From: Gymnopus androsaceus JB14
Lineage: Eukaryota > Basidiomycota > Agaricomycetes > Agaricales > Omphalotaceae
Assembly: GCA_009733575.1 (NCBI GenBank)
Contig: ML769605.1
Span: 53,214-117,213, forward strand
DNA: 64,000 nucleotides
Direction of reading: 5' to 3'
The notes beneath the pieces are model-generated. The model was not told the origin of the DNA. It worked only from the letters and a program-made list of their open reading frames with translations, and made no database searches. Positions 21,237 through 31,219 of this stretch are shown in pieces. How positions within the stretch are numbered: position 1 is the stretch's first letter; every line of letters begins with the position of its first letter. The position numbers were made by a program, and so were the translations under genes.

Positions 21237-23625
21237 GAAGTCCATTAGGACTCCCTGGAGCTCCAAGTACGAAAGTAAAAGAGGAGAACTTACCGAGATA
21301 ACTTCAAGTCTCCTCCCGGTACCTCTATTGTGCAAAATCCGATGTTGCGGCGGAAAAAATCGGTGGATGTAAAACGCGAATGGACCATCTGGAAGAGGTC
21401 TATCAGGGCTCCTTGGAACTACAAGAATGAAAGAAAAAATTCAAAACTCGAAAACTCGCCAACATAAATTCCTGTCTCCTCCTGCCTACCTAAAATGTTA
21501 CACTAACATTTTGCAGTCTGGTGTTGAAATTATTCATGTAATTATTAGTCCTTACCTCTTGCGCAATGCCGAGGCTTTGATGCCAGAAGTCAAGGCTCCC
21601 ATCGCTTCCAGGAGCGAGAACCTTCAGACTTGAAGTTGCTTTGAAGTGGCGGTGTTTGAATAGGCCAGTAAAAGCAAACAAACCTCTTGATCTTATATCA
21701 TTAGTAGTTTGGGAGTTATTTGAGACCGTTAGAATGATGTAATAGATAATTATGAGGGATGGTGGTGGTCAGAGGAAGAGGCAAAAACTGTTCATCAGTG
21801 CTCGGAAATGCGGTCCGTCAGGCGCTTGCTGCGAGTTCATTGTTCAAAACAACGACGGCATGCACGTAGATGTTACTCGATATGCTTCGGAACCATCGGA
21901 AATATCTTTGACCAGTATAAGGAGACCCCATCGCGAAATCTGCATTTAAATAAACTGAAATGAGCTAGTAATGGTCTTGTAATGTGAAACCAAGTATCAA
22001 AATTCGAGTTCACTGTGCATAATAGTGAGCTCAAAGATTAATAAGTATATCTACTACTCTGTAGGTCTAGGAGTAGTATCTGGGTCATTGTAAGGACCTT
22101 ATATACCAAGATCTCATCTACTGAGTTATGGTATAATTCTCGATGCTGTTTAACTTGCCTTTGTTATAGGATGTCATACTTGAAAGTAAGTAAGACTGGG
22201 TCGACTTTGCTTGACTGTTTTGAAAGGCTTCAATTTCACAGTTTATGTTTATATAGTACCCAGTATACCATTTCCAGACTTTGAAGCCACTGCATGAGTT
22301 TCTCCGTCCTTGAGCTCACTGTTATGCATGGCAAACTCGAGTTTTGATGCACATTTCTGCAATGTAATCATATTGCGCGCTATTTTGATTGAATTTCGGT
22401 GCAGTTTTCACTCACAATATGTGATACACTACTAAAAAATAATATCCGGTGGGTCCGAGAGCTATCCAAAACCATCTCCATACCCAGTGATCTTTGCTGA
22501 GCGTTGATCATCCACAAAGCGCCTGTTGTCTACCGCATTCTCACACTCACTTCTTGCTTTCCTTCAGTGACGACGACCTTCCTCTACTGTGCTTTGGGTC
22601 TCAAGCCTTCATAAATAGTATTAGGGCAGTTTCTTTATGCTTATTCTAGGCTCTCACATTGTTGCCGACCTGCATACATCTCTTATACCCTGGATGACTT
22701 GCCACACTCAATGTATGCTTCCCAAAATACAAGCGCAAGTATGGAGGTTGTTTTGGTCAGTCAGTGTCAAATAGGGAGTCTTTATAGACCTCTTTTAGAT
22801 GATTTACTTGTGCTTTACATCCACCAATTCGTTCCACCGCAACATTGGATTTTGTACAACAGAGGTACCGGGAGGAGACTCGAAGTTATCTCGGTAAATT
22901 CTCCTCTTTTACTTTCGTACTTGGAGCTCCAGAGAGTATTAATGGACTTATTTCCAATGCTCCATTCGCGTTTTACATCCACCGATTTTTTCCGCCGCAA
23001 CATCGGATTTTGCACAATAGAGGTACCGGGAGGAGACTTGAAGTTATCTCGGTAAGTTCTCCTCTTTTACTTTCGTACTTGGAGCTCCAGGGAGTCCTAA
23101 TGGACTTCTTTCCAATGCTTCATTCGCGTTTTACATCCACCGGTTCGTTCCACTGCAACATCGGATTTTGTACAATAGAGGTACCAGGAGGAGACTCAAA
23201 GTTATCTTGGTAAATTCTCCTCTTTTATTTTCGTACTTGGAGCTCCAGAGAGTCCTAATGGACTTCTTTCCAGTGCACCATTCGCGTTTGATACCCACCA
23301 ATTCGTTCCGCCGCAACATCGGATTTTGTACAATAGAGGTACCGGAGAGGAGACTCGAAGTTATCTCGGTAAGTTCAGCTCTTTTATCTTCATTCTTGGA
23401 GACTCATAGAGTGCTAATGAACCTATACTGGCGCTTTATTCGCGATTTACAGCCGCCAACTCGTTCCGCCGCAATCTTTCTTTTTTGGGTAAGCATAAAA
23501 CGTGAGTTTATGTTGGTGAGTTCTTACTCTTTTATTTTTTTTCTTGGTGCTCCAAAAACTCCTGATGGACATCTTTTAGATGCCTCATTCGCGTTTTACA
23601 TTCACCAATTTTTTCTAAGTTTATG
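21236..23625. mobile_element. Foldback-like element with 158-bp repeat units in inverted arms
   Basis: The left arm (about 21236-21425, minus orientation) holds a little over one unit. The right arm (about 22785-23625, plus orientation) holds four regular units plus two degenerate ones. GGATTTTG landmarks at 22847, 23005, 23163 and 23321 give a period of exactly 158. The left unit is identical to the unit at about 22966-23112 over roughly 145 bp. The 1.36 kb between the arms has no transposase-like ORF. Long inverted termini made of tandem units are characteristic of foldback elements; the assignment is inference and no target-site duplication was established. Confidence 0.55.
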
Positions 23626-24229
23626 GACAATGTCGAGCTTTTGGTGAATCAAAAGGTTTTAAACTGTGAGAGTAATACTGTATATAGTAGAGTACTAGAG
23701 CGAGTAAACAAGCAGTTATTAAAAGAATGTATTATTAGCTTCTTAGATATAAATGACAGTGAGCGGGAGGTGCATATTAATGAAGTTGGGTGCAGCTGGC
23801 AGTGAAGCGCCTGTGTGATCCTTAGTAGAATCAATACATTTTACTAGCAATAGCCCTATATCATTATCAATATGTCAATCCATCCCATCGTGTGGGATTA
23901 TCAGGTGGTTGGGATGTCGGGAGGGCAATGAGCAGAGTTTATGATGCGCGCGCAGAGCGTTGAGCGCGGTACGGATATTCGGACCTGAAAAGAACTCCCA
24001 TGATGAAAGTTCGGAACAGCCAGGCATATTCCCGCTGCCTTCCGAGGCTTATCTCAACATTCTAGAGGCCCTGAGGGTCTTTTCCTTTTGAAGATAATTT
24101 ACAATTATTCGAGGAATTATTCGCAGTGTATGGTAATTCGCGGATCCAGGGATACAAGCCTGCCAACAGGGGCCATCATTCCAGGCTTGTTACCCACGTT
24201 TATCGTGAGGTCGAGGTGCGATCATCAAT
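23626..24229. other. No supported gene
   Basis: An ORF from 23623 to 23805 starts inside the last degenerate repeat unit (MDNVELLVNQKVLNCESN) and has no other support. The rest is non-coding. Confidence 0.35.
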
Positions 24230-24346
24230 GTGGCCAATCCCTTTGACTGCCATGTTGTCCCAGAGCGAGGTACGTTTGTGGCCTGGACAAAGGGGCTTTC
24301 ATCCATTTTGACTTGCGGCTTTTTATGAACTTACAGCCACCTAGGA
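24230..24346 (+). promoter_or_regulatory. Solitary copy of the outward-reading cassette arm
   Basis: Matches 27700-27845 and 35690-35822: ATCAATGTGGCCAATCCC, then an ATG (MLSQSE) directly followed by a donor GAGGTACG, and a TTACAG acceptor at 24342-24347. After splicing the frame closes within eight codons, so this copy does not start a gene. Confidence 0.6.
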
Positions 24347-24746
24347 ATGCATACGCTTAGCATTCAAGTTCAAATACTGTGATGCTGGGGATTAAGATTA
24401 ACTGTACCGCTTTTACCAATGATCACAAAGGTCACTCAAGTCCTCTTTGACCACCGAAGAAGTCACTATGATTGCTAGGATAATAAGATGATAGTCAAAT
24501 GATGGCTTACCGCTGAGACCACATTCACACTTTCTCGCCTAATTGGTGTTGGACCAAGAATACTTTGCTTGGACCAGGCTCCCTATAAAGGTTTTCGTGC
24601 TCAATGGCCTACTCTATACTGTAATGCCGTCTAAAAACTCTACCCTCCTCAATGCATGACTCGATCTTATTGGTCAACCAGGCTATATTGCTACTGCAAG
24701 CCCTGCAGCCTTCAGTTGGCATAAAAAGGGCAATCGTTCCTTTCTT

Positions 24747-25626
24747 ATGAACTTGGATATGTCTCCTGAACCTGTGGTTCTGATGCTGGTTGTCCAGATT
24801 GCTGGGGGTGACTCCGAGTTGAGACCCGATGCTGGTTATCGAGTACGGAAGACTAACTTGTTATTAGTATTGTTGTTTGCCGATTTTCCTCATCTTCATT
24901 TCAGTGTCCTACTCGATCTGTCCCGACGCTATCAGCTGCAAAACTCAGGGTAGTGGGCCGACGTCCTTCAAGCTCTACCCATTTCCAAGAAGATTATACA
25001 GAGGGAGTGCGAACCCTTGATGCATTGCTTGACAAACAGCGTGTCCCCTACATTGGTTGGAAGGGGCAGGGTTTTACCTTCAATGAATATGGCAATTCCT
25101 CTGGAACGGTTCGAAAAATTTCATTCGAACATAACCTGTTCAAGGTACGTACGACATTATTATTTAAGATTAAATTGCTGGCTGATAATATGACCGCAGT
25201 CTTGCTCTGACACCTTCCAAAGGAGATGTCGTGAATTTTCAAGTTGTCAGAAGGAGTATTCTTCGATTTTCCTGCCTGAAGCACAATACTTCGACCGTGA
25301 CGACTGTAAGAAAGTCACTTATTTTTTATCTGCATTTTCCTGATGGTGTCTGCAAAGGCTGGGGTACATTAGGATGGCCAGTGCGAAGTGCTCGTGCTAA
25401 AGAGGAACTACAGCAAATTGTGCATTCATGTAGTCACCGCGCCACGCCCCTCCCCCTGGATGTTGAATTGTCGTCGGCAGATGCATACAAAAGCCAGTTG
25501 GCCGGGAGGCTTATGCTGGTGAGATTCACGGTGTCGCATATCGTTGATGATACAGACTGCATTGACTACTTCATGGGGAAGATTATCTCGCTGGAACCTA
25601 TTTTGCCTTGGGATGAGAGGGATTAA
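24747..25626 (+). CDS. Uncharacterised four-exon gene, 236 residues
   Basis: Not recognised. Exons 24747-24842, 24905-25144, 25200-25305 and 25358-25626 join cleanly in frame (phases 0, 0, 1), each intron having a GT donor, a CTGAT/CTAA-like branch site and an AG acceptor. The protein begins MNLDMSPEPVVLMLVVQ, has a middle block VRTLDALLDKQRVPYIGWKG, a Cys-containing block (SCSDTFQRRCREFSSCQK) and a C-terminal block LMLVRFTVSHIVDDTDC that ends LEPILPWDERD. No membrane segment or signal peptide. A TATA-like CATAAAAAGGG at about 24720-24732 lies just upstream. Could be a nuclear or cytosolic regulator; no function is assigned. Confidence 0.6.
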
Positions 25627-26034
25627 ATTACTTTCGTACAGTACTATGTGAACATCTCGTTATGGTTGCTTTCGCGGTGCTAGTGATGTGTTTCATTATG
25701 ATTTCATGTGCGTAACATGCATTTTAAGCGCTTCCCCCCTAGAAAACGGTTGAGTTCGGCTGTTTTCAGTGCCAAATTCACGAATTTCTCAAGATTCAGC
25801 CAGGCTGTTAGCATTGAACAAATAGAAAAAGGCATGCTTGCCTAAAGACAGTTTCTACTAATATCTCTCCGAGCCTTTCCGAGGTCTGTATAAGTAGCAG
25901 TGCCATCTAATAGTACAAGATGTAAAGAGATATAAGGGGTTGAAGTTAATTAATAACAAAGAGTCCTCATTAGAACTAAGACGCGACGCTCAAAAATAAA
26001 GTGAAGTATGGAGAAGAAAGAAAAAGAATTCTAA
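25627..26034. other. Convergent intergenic, no gene seen
   Basis: 3' flanks of two convergent genes; no features supported. Confidence 0.4.
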
Positions 26035-27375
26035 TTACAGGTGGGATTGTAACAAGCTATTAAGAATGGCCGTTACCTCTGAAGCGCCTGCAGCAACCAT
26101 TTCACGCTCCTCCTTCATGACATAAGGGAGAACACGGGAGTTGAACTTGTCAGGATGATAAAGCAGAATGGTCTGGCGAAGTCGGTCCTTGGCATGCTTC
26201 GATACATAGCCAGGTCGGCGAGGGCTGAGAAGAAAATACCCAATGTTTGCCTCATCAAAATCCTTCAATGAGCCAACGGAAATGAACTGGGGCCAAGGAA
26301 TTTGATGAAACGCAAGCAAGAATGGGACCTTTTCGTTCTCATGTTTAATGGCAGCCCATCGGCGGTCGTATATTTCCCAAGCATAAAACTCAGGATCGTC
26401 GGTCTGGGGAGGGATGAAGGGAAGAGAAGCATTCTGAGTAGGAGCACGAGTTTCGCCTTGCTCAACGGTCCTCTGTTTCTCAGCCATAGCAGTCTCCCTC
26501 CTCATGTGCTCCTCCCACTCTGCCTGCATTCGCTCTTGTCGTCGCCGCTCTTCATTCTGCATTCTGATGCGCTCCTCAGCACGAGCGGCTGCCTCCCTTT
26601 GTCGAGCTGCTTCAGCCTTCTTCCTCCTATTCTCGTGAATCTCGGCATAGGCTTTCTCCGTCCCCACGCGAACCTTCTCCCAGATACTCCATTCACCTGC
26701 GACAGGCATACGAGTACCGGGAGGGATCTCCCCTCGTTCAATACGTACTTGGTGGGCTCGCCATGCTGCGTCTGATTGAAAAACTCGTTTCTGGTCCTCC
26801 AATTCCCGTCGTAGATACTCGTCGGTCAGCGTGAATGTGGGAGTTGAGGCTGACCCTCCGGCATCAAAAGGTGCAGAGCGCTGTTGCTGCTTGAGCTTCG
26901 AACGAAGCTCCCTAGCTCGAACATCGTGTTCTGCCTGCTGCTTCAACTGCTCGTGGGCAGTCTTCTCCAAGCGATCCAACCTGGCACCCTGGTTAAGCAT
27001 TTCTAGGTGGAAGCAAGCACTAAGACCCTCCAGCTCCCGGTGCTGAGCAAGGATTTTCTCCTCAAGGGAGCGAGGTTTCTCTTGTGCAGTCTCGGAGCTG
27101 ACCCCTGCATGGCGTCGGGGGATAGAGTGCTTCTTGTGGAAGCTGGCACGTTTTGCACGTAGCTCTGCAGCTCGGTGAATAATGCTTGGTTGGCGATGGA
27201 TTTCACTGATGCGTTTTCTGGGGAAGCGTCGTGGAAGACGAGGTTCCTTCACGGAAGCATCACGACAGACACGACCAATAGACTTTTGTTTCTTGACACT
27301 TGTGTTGGTCTGCTTTTTAGCCCAAGGAAGACAAGACCGAATCGCGGCAAGGTGCTGATTTAGATTGGGGAGCAT
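26035..27375 (-). CDS. Coiled-coil protein with a C-terminal degenerate J-domain-like motif, 446 residues
   Basis: A single-exon ORF. The N-terminus is basic (RLPRRFPRKRISEIHR), suggesting nuclear targeting. A long Glu/Arg/Ala-rich coiled coil lies at about residues 240-310 (EAARQREAAARAEERIRMQN). The C-terminal 90 residues contain RLRQTILLYHPDKFNSRVL, with the HPD tripeptide of DnaJ proteins at about residue 407, but without a clear helix I or the usual N-terminal position. HPD is what J proteins need to stimulate Hsp70, so a co-chaperone role is possible but not shown. Similar architectures are common unannotated proteins in mushroom genomes. The start follows directly from the promoter cassette (TATA at 27531-27540 and spliced 5'UTR). 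Confidence 0.8.
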   Translation of the reverse strand: MLPNLNQHLAAIRSCLPWAKKQTNTSVKKQKSIGRVCRDASVKEPRLPRRFPRKRISEIHRQPSIIHRAAELRAKRASFHKKHSIPRRHAGVSSETAQEKPRSLEEKILAQHRELEGLSACFHLEMLNQGARLDRLEKTAHEQLKQQAEHDVRARELRSKLKQQQRSAPFDAGGSASTPTFTLTDEYLRRELEDQKRVFQSDAAWRAHQVRIERGEIPPGTRMPVAGEWSIWEKVRVGTEKAYAEIHENRRKKAEAARQREAAARAEERIRMQNEERRRQERMQAEWEEHMRRETAMAEKQRTVEQGETRAPTQNASLPFIPPQTDDPEFYAWEIYDRRWAAIKHENEKVPFLLAFHQIPWPQFISVGSLKDFDEANIGYFLLSPRRPGYVSKHAKDRLRQTILLYHPDKFNSRVLPYVMKEEREMVAAGASEVTAILNSLLQSHL

Positions 27376-27640
27376 CGTGACGCGGTACGTAAAAAATCTT
27401 CAGGGGATGCACGTATGAGCTGCGATGAGCATGCTGCAAGCGACGAAGAAGCTTACCGAGTAGAGTATTTGTTTCGGTTCAAGTCGGCGAAGTCGGCGAA
27501 ATCTGGGAGGTGAAAGTTGGAAATGTTCAGGTTTTATAACATAGCCGCGCGCGTATAGTATAAAGCAGCAATAATTAGCAGCCATAAGGCCACAGACGAG
27601 CCAGCCACAAGTGGCTGGTCAAAGGGAGAATTTCCGCGTT
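27376..27640 (-). promoter_or_regulatory. Promoter/5'UTR cassette, copy 1 (drives the J-like gene)
   Basis: Reading on the minus strand: CCACTTGTGGCTGGCTCG, GCTATGTTATAAAACC (TATA at 27531-27540), ACATTTCCAACTTTCACC, then CGCCGACTT in tandem, a TACTCGGTAAGC splice donor and a short untranslated intron before the ATG at 27375. Recurs at 35400-35640, 39900-40095, 44270-44420, 50155-50290, 55487-55620 and, degraded, 29050-29225; in plus orientation at 39600-39805. Confidence 0.85.
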
Positions 27641-27850
27641 TAGAACATGGCGATAAGAAAAGCAAAGATGTGGCGTCATAAATTACCTAATTTGGACAAT
27701 CTCTTTGTCTTCTTGCCGATCATCAATGTGGCCAATCCCTATGATTTGCCTTAGTCTGCCATGTCGTCCAGAACGAGGTAGGTTTTTGGCCCGGACAAAG
27801 AGCTTTTATCCATTTTGACTTGTGGCTTTTATGGACTTACAGCCACCCTA
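27641..27850 (+). promoter_or_regulatory. Outward-reading cassette arm, copy 1
   Basis: Continues from the promoter cassette: AAATTACCTAATTTGGACAA, TCATCAATGTGGCCAATCCC, then the small ATG exon with a one-base loss (ATGTCGTCCAGAACGAGG instead of ...TCCCAGAACGAG), donor GTAGG and acceptor TTACAG. The frame is disturbed, so this side is probably silent here. Confidence 0.6.
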
Positions 27851-28098
27851 ACCACAAGTCAGCGAAGTGGATAAAAGCCCTGGTATGGACGTGCCTCTTC
27901 CTCAATTCTTGCACCATGCCTACTTTCAAGTACGATATTCCTATGAATCCTGTATAGCCTTTCCATCTCTTGTATCAGAATTCGAATTCGAGTAGGTTTG
28001 CTTTCTATTGCAGCGTTCACTTTACTGATGAAGTTCGTGGTCTTAGAAATGTTCTTAAGCTTCCGCTTTGATCCTCCCCTCAGCCTATCCCTGCTAGG

Positions 28099-28923
28099 TT
28101 GGAGTTCCCGCGTCCGTTTATACCAGAATTTCATCCAGCCTCTGGCTCGACAGAATCAGATTCACACGTCTCCGAGCTTCACAAAGGTAAAGACAAGGCG
28201 CGCCAGTCATCGATGGAACGAGACTTGACGTCCGTCACCACGTACGTCGAGAGCTTCACATTCCATACTGTTTATATTGAAGACTCTATAGGGGTACTCG
28301 AGCTCGCTCGCGATCTCGCGAATCTGATTCTGTGCAGCTTGATTCTACCAATCTCAGCTCAAGCTCAATTGTCATCAGGTGTGTACATATGTCTCATTTC
28401 ATATATAATTCAACTTACCCATCGCAGACGTACCAGGACGCCTCAACGCAAAGTCACCACCCCGTATCCTCGTCTGGCGACTACCACTGCCACATATGAT
28501 TCTGCGTACGCTAACTACGGTCAACACAAAGTTACTCGAAAGCCCATCTGGGCCCAGTGGTTCTTACATCACAGCACTCGTCACTTACAGTATCCGCCGC
28601 CCCTTCCTCCTGGACATGGTAACCCCGAAGACAACACCTTGTTTGTGCTCGTCAACACCGACATCGAAGCCGATATCCGAACGAGTTGCCCGCCCGAGGT
28701 AGCAGGAATGCCGCCTAAATTATCGCAATGCCTCACCATCTGGATCTGGAAGAACAGTTTGCGAGAGTGGCGATCCATCCAACACGGTGATGTCCAGCTC
28801 ATTGAAGGCGAGCAGCTGGCTCTGAATTTGGGTGGAAGGTCTGGTATTGAGCCACGTTGGGTACTTGTAGGAAGTCTAACGAAGAAGGGCTACAAGAAGT
28901 CTCGACCGATGAAACGAACATGA
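28099..28923 (+). CDS. Uncharacterised gene, exon structure uncertain
   Basis: Not recognised. An open frame of 274 codons can be read through, but a canonical intron (28379-28427, GTGTGTAC...CATCGCAG) lies inside it, and after splicing the other frames also look protein-like. The last block (SQCLTIWIWKNSLREWRSIQ, LALNLGGRSGIEPRWVLVG, ending KKSRPMKRT) is the most convincing coding stretch. Upstream of 28150 the frame has an acceptor-like CTGCTAG. No domain, signal peptide or membrane segment seen. Confidence 0.4.
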   Translation: MEFPRPFIPEFHPASGSTESDSHVSELHKGKDKARQSSMERDLTSVTTYVESFTFHTVYIEDSIGVLELARDLANLILCSLILPISAQAQLSSGVYICLISYIIQLTHRRRTRTPQRKVTTPYPRLATTTATYDSAYANYGQHKVTRKPIWAQWFLHHSTRHLQYPPPLPPGHGNPEDNTLFVLVNTDIEADIRTSCPPEVAGMPPKLSQCLTIWIWKNSLREWRSIQHGDVQLIEGEQLALNLGGRSGIEPRWVLVGSLTKKGYKKSRPMKRT

Positions 28924-29049
28924 AGAAAGAATACTAGACAGCACAGTCATTAGTTTCCAAATTTGTACATGTATCGTTGAGCATGTAATATTAGCTACTA
29001 GTAAAGAGAACAAAGCAAGAACACGGAACAAAGACATTCATTTCGTGAC

Positions 29050-29340
29050 GGTATTTGTTGCTGGAAATCGGTGACGTCGGCGAAGTCGGCAAAATCTGGG
29101 AGGTGAGAAACGTTCGGGTCTTGTAATAGTCGTGCATATAGAACAAAGTATACTTCATGGAGACACTAATAGCAGCCATTCTGGGCCACAGATGAAATGA
29201 CAATTTCCGCGTTTAGAACATGATCGTACTATCTTAATGCAATAGGATCGCCTTTGACTTCAAAATGCAAATCTAGAATGAGGTACGTTCGTCTGGCCCG
29301 GACTTCGAGCTTTTATTCCTTTTCATTCACTCAGATGCCT
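29050..29340. promoter_or_regulatory. Degraded double cassette (promoter arm minus, second arm plus)
   Basis: The minus part keeps CGCCGACTTCGCCGACGTC-like and GAACGTTTCTCACC sequence but its TATA position reads TTGTAATAG. The plus part keeps GAGGTACGTTCG, GGCCCGGAC and CTTTTATTCC without the initiating ATG. Both arms appear dead. Confidence 0.55.
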
Positions 29341-29344
29341 ATAG

Positions 29345-30470
29345 CCGCTTCGGCGCTCAAGTTAGAATATCTTTCTTGTGTATTCCGTCTAGTATGGCAC
29401 ATCCGCCGATGCATTGGTGACTCGCTGCTCTACGATGGTGGTATTGGTTGACGCTTGGAAAGTTGCTGAATGGCAGGTCGGAAGGTACATCGGTCCGATC
29501 GACCATCTACCTTGAACTTGCTAGAGAAGAAGAGGGATCGCCTGGAATCAACGCACCGCCGATGTCTTCGTTCATTACTTCTTTTCCCTTGATAGATACA
29601 AGGGCTAAAATGAAGAACTGATGAGGGAGTCACTTGGTGAATGTGTTTCAGTCTAGCTGCCTAGCAGGCAAATTACCGCATCGTGAACTCGCCATTCACT
29701 CCAGTTCAACTGAGACGGCTGGTACGTCGCCAGAGGGTAAGTTCCTCCATATTCCCTCTCCCGGGTGCTTTTCCCCGGGGTGGCTACCCTTCTTACCGTT
29801 CAGAGAGCGTCCTTGAAGAAGACATCGCACCTAATTGAAGTGAACTTGTACGACATGATGATCAATAGACGAACTTACATATTACACTGTTTGCCGCTAG
29901 TACTGTAACTTCTCAGGAGTCACCCTAGTCTTTGCCACCTTTGCCACCTTTCAGAATGCCAATGCTGCCATTTGTTGGAGATTGTTTCATATCTCGTATG
30001 CTGAACCTCCTTGTCACTTTATTCGGACTTTTCTGTCAGCTAGTCTATGTCGTCCGGCTACGCCATCTCTGGGAGAAGCAATCCGCTACATAAATGATCG
30101 ATCCTTAGGCCTACAGGGTGTCCCTTGGACAGTGCAGACGTTAATCAGACCGTCTTCAACGATTCTAGGTCCAACCGTTTGGGTGCGCTTCAAGGGTGCA
30201 TCATGCATCCTTCGCAGAACAATGATTGCGCGAGGCAGGATCCTTTCCAAGTCAACCTGATTCCTTCATCTTATTATGGCAAGTACTACTTATCGTGACT
30301 TTGGACACTCAAGCAGAAATCGTCGTCCAAGAATTGTGTTCCATAACTAATACGCAACCTACAGTCAGCAGTGAAAGCGACAATATAATATATATAAGGC
30401 TTTGAATAGAGCAGTTCTATGAAACACAGGGAATGAGTTAAATGTATGTACACAGATAAAGTACGCACCA
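29345..30470. other. No supported gene
   Basis: Several short ORFs on both strands, none with consistent splice signals or recognisable composition. A C-rich CCCGGGTGCTTTTCCCCGGG imperfect palindrome sits at 29760-29779. Confidence 0.35.
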
Positions 30471-30471
30471 A

Positions 30472-31084
30472 CTAACTCGAGCATTTACTTTGATCAGCTA
30501 AAAACTTGAATAGATTTTCCAACGTCACGAGAGAAGAGCACTGGAGAGCAGTATAAAGCTCTATTATCCTGTCTATAGAGCTCCTGTCGGCGTTATCTTG
30601 CAGAAGCTCGACCAACTCCTGAGGAGCGTTAAGGTGAGTGCAGGTACCAGAAATATGACACTTACTTGTGAAGCTTGGAGAAGTTTGGGATCGATCAAGC
30701 TTTCAGGCAGCAGTGTATTCATAACAAGTGCCCTGGTTGCCTCAGCCTGGGCACCTCGACATAGAAGACCATGTAAAAATTCCTCATTCCACTCCTCGGA
30801 TGAAGGGAGGATTGCGTGCGCTTCCTTCAGTTGATCATTAAGATTTTCATCGCTGACTTCTAATTTATTCGGAATATCTATCTGGGGTAGTCTCTGAGAA
30901 TAGATACACCTTATAACCGCATTCTCCTTACCAGCGTTTCTCTGAGTTCTTCCATGTTCTCTTGTAGCTGATCAAGAGCAGTTAAATTGTCTTCTTCTTG
31001 CGTTTTTATTTTGTCCCTATCAGACTTGACGACATCCTTCAGCCTTTCGATTCCGGTGAAAAGTTTGTTAAGTTTGTTGTTCAT
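30472..31084 (-). CDS. Uncharacterised coiled-coil protein, 175 residues, three exons
   Basis: Exons 31084-30932, 30893-30666 and 30618-30472, all phase 0, with standard splice sites. The N-terminus (MNNKLNKLFTGIERLKDVV, then LTALDQLQENMEELRETL) has heptad leucines and should form a coiled coil. The second exon is acidic and helical (LNDQLKEAHAILPSSEEWN). The C-terminus is LENLFKFLADQSKCSS. No known domain. It is arranged head to head with the 31220 gene, with only 135 bp between the ATGs, so the two are likely co-regulated. Confidence 0.7.
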
Positions 31085-31219
31085 GGTGATGGTAAAGAAG
31101 AGGGTAGCGCGGCGGAGAGAGCGCTAAATTTCTCTTTTGCTTTGTTCTCTTTTTGGATCTTTTTGTCCTTTATATAACGCACACCTATGTATCCTTCTTC
31201 TTGATTTCAAACGTTGATC
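31085..31219. promoter_or_regulatory. Compact divergent promoter
   Basis: The 135-bp gap between two ATGs holds one self-complementary TATATA (CTTTATATAACGC at about 31169-31181) and flanking CT-rich tracts. A single short region must serve both directions. Confidence 0.6.

Noticed and set aside
22800..23460. 158-bp tandem repeat as a CRISPR array
   Set aside because: The whole unit is repeated without distinct spacers and the host is a eukaryote.
22699..23647. ORFs running through the 158-bp repeats as repeat proteins
   Set aside because: 158 is not a multiple of three, so each unit changes frame; the ORFs are chance readings.
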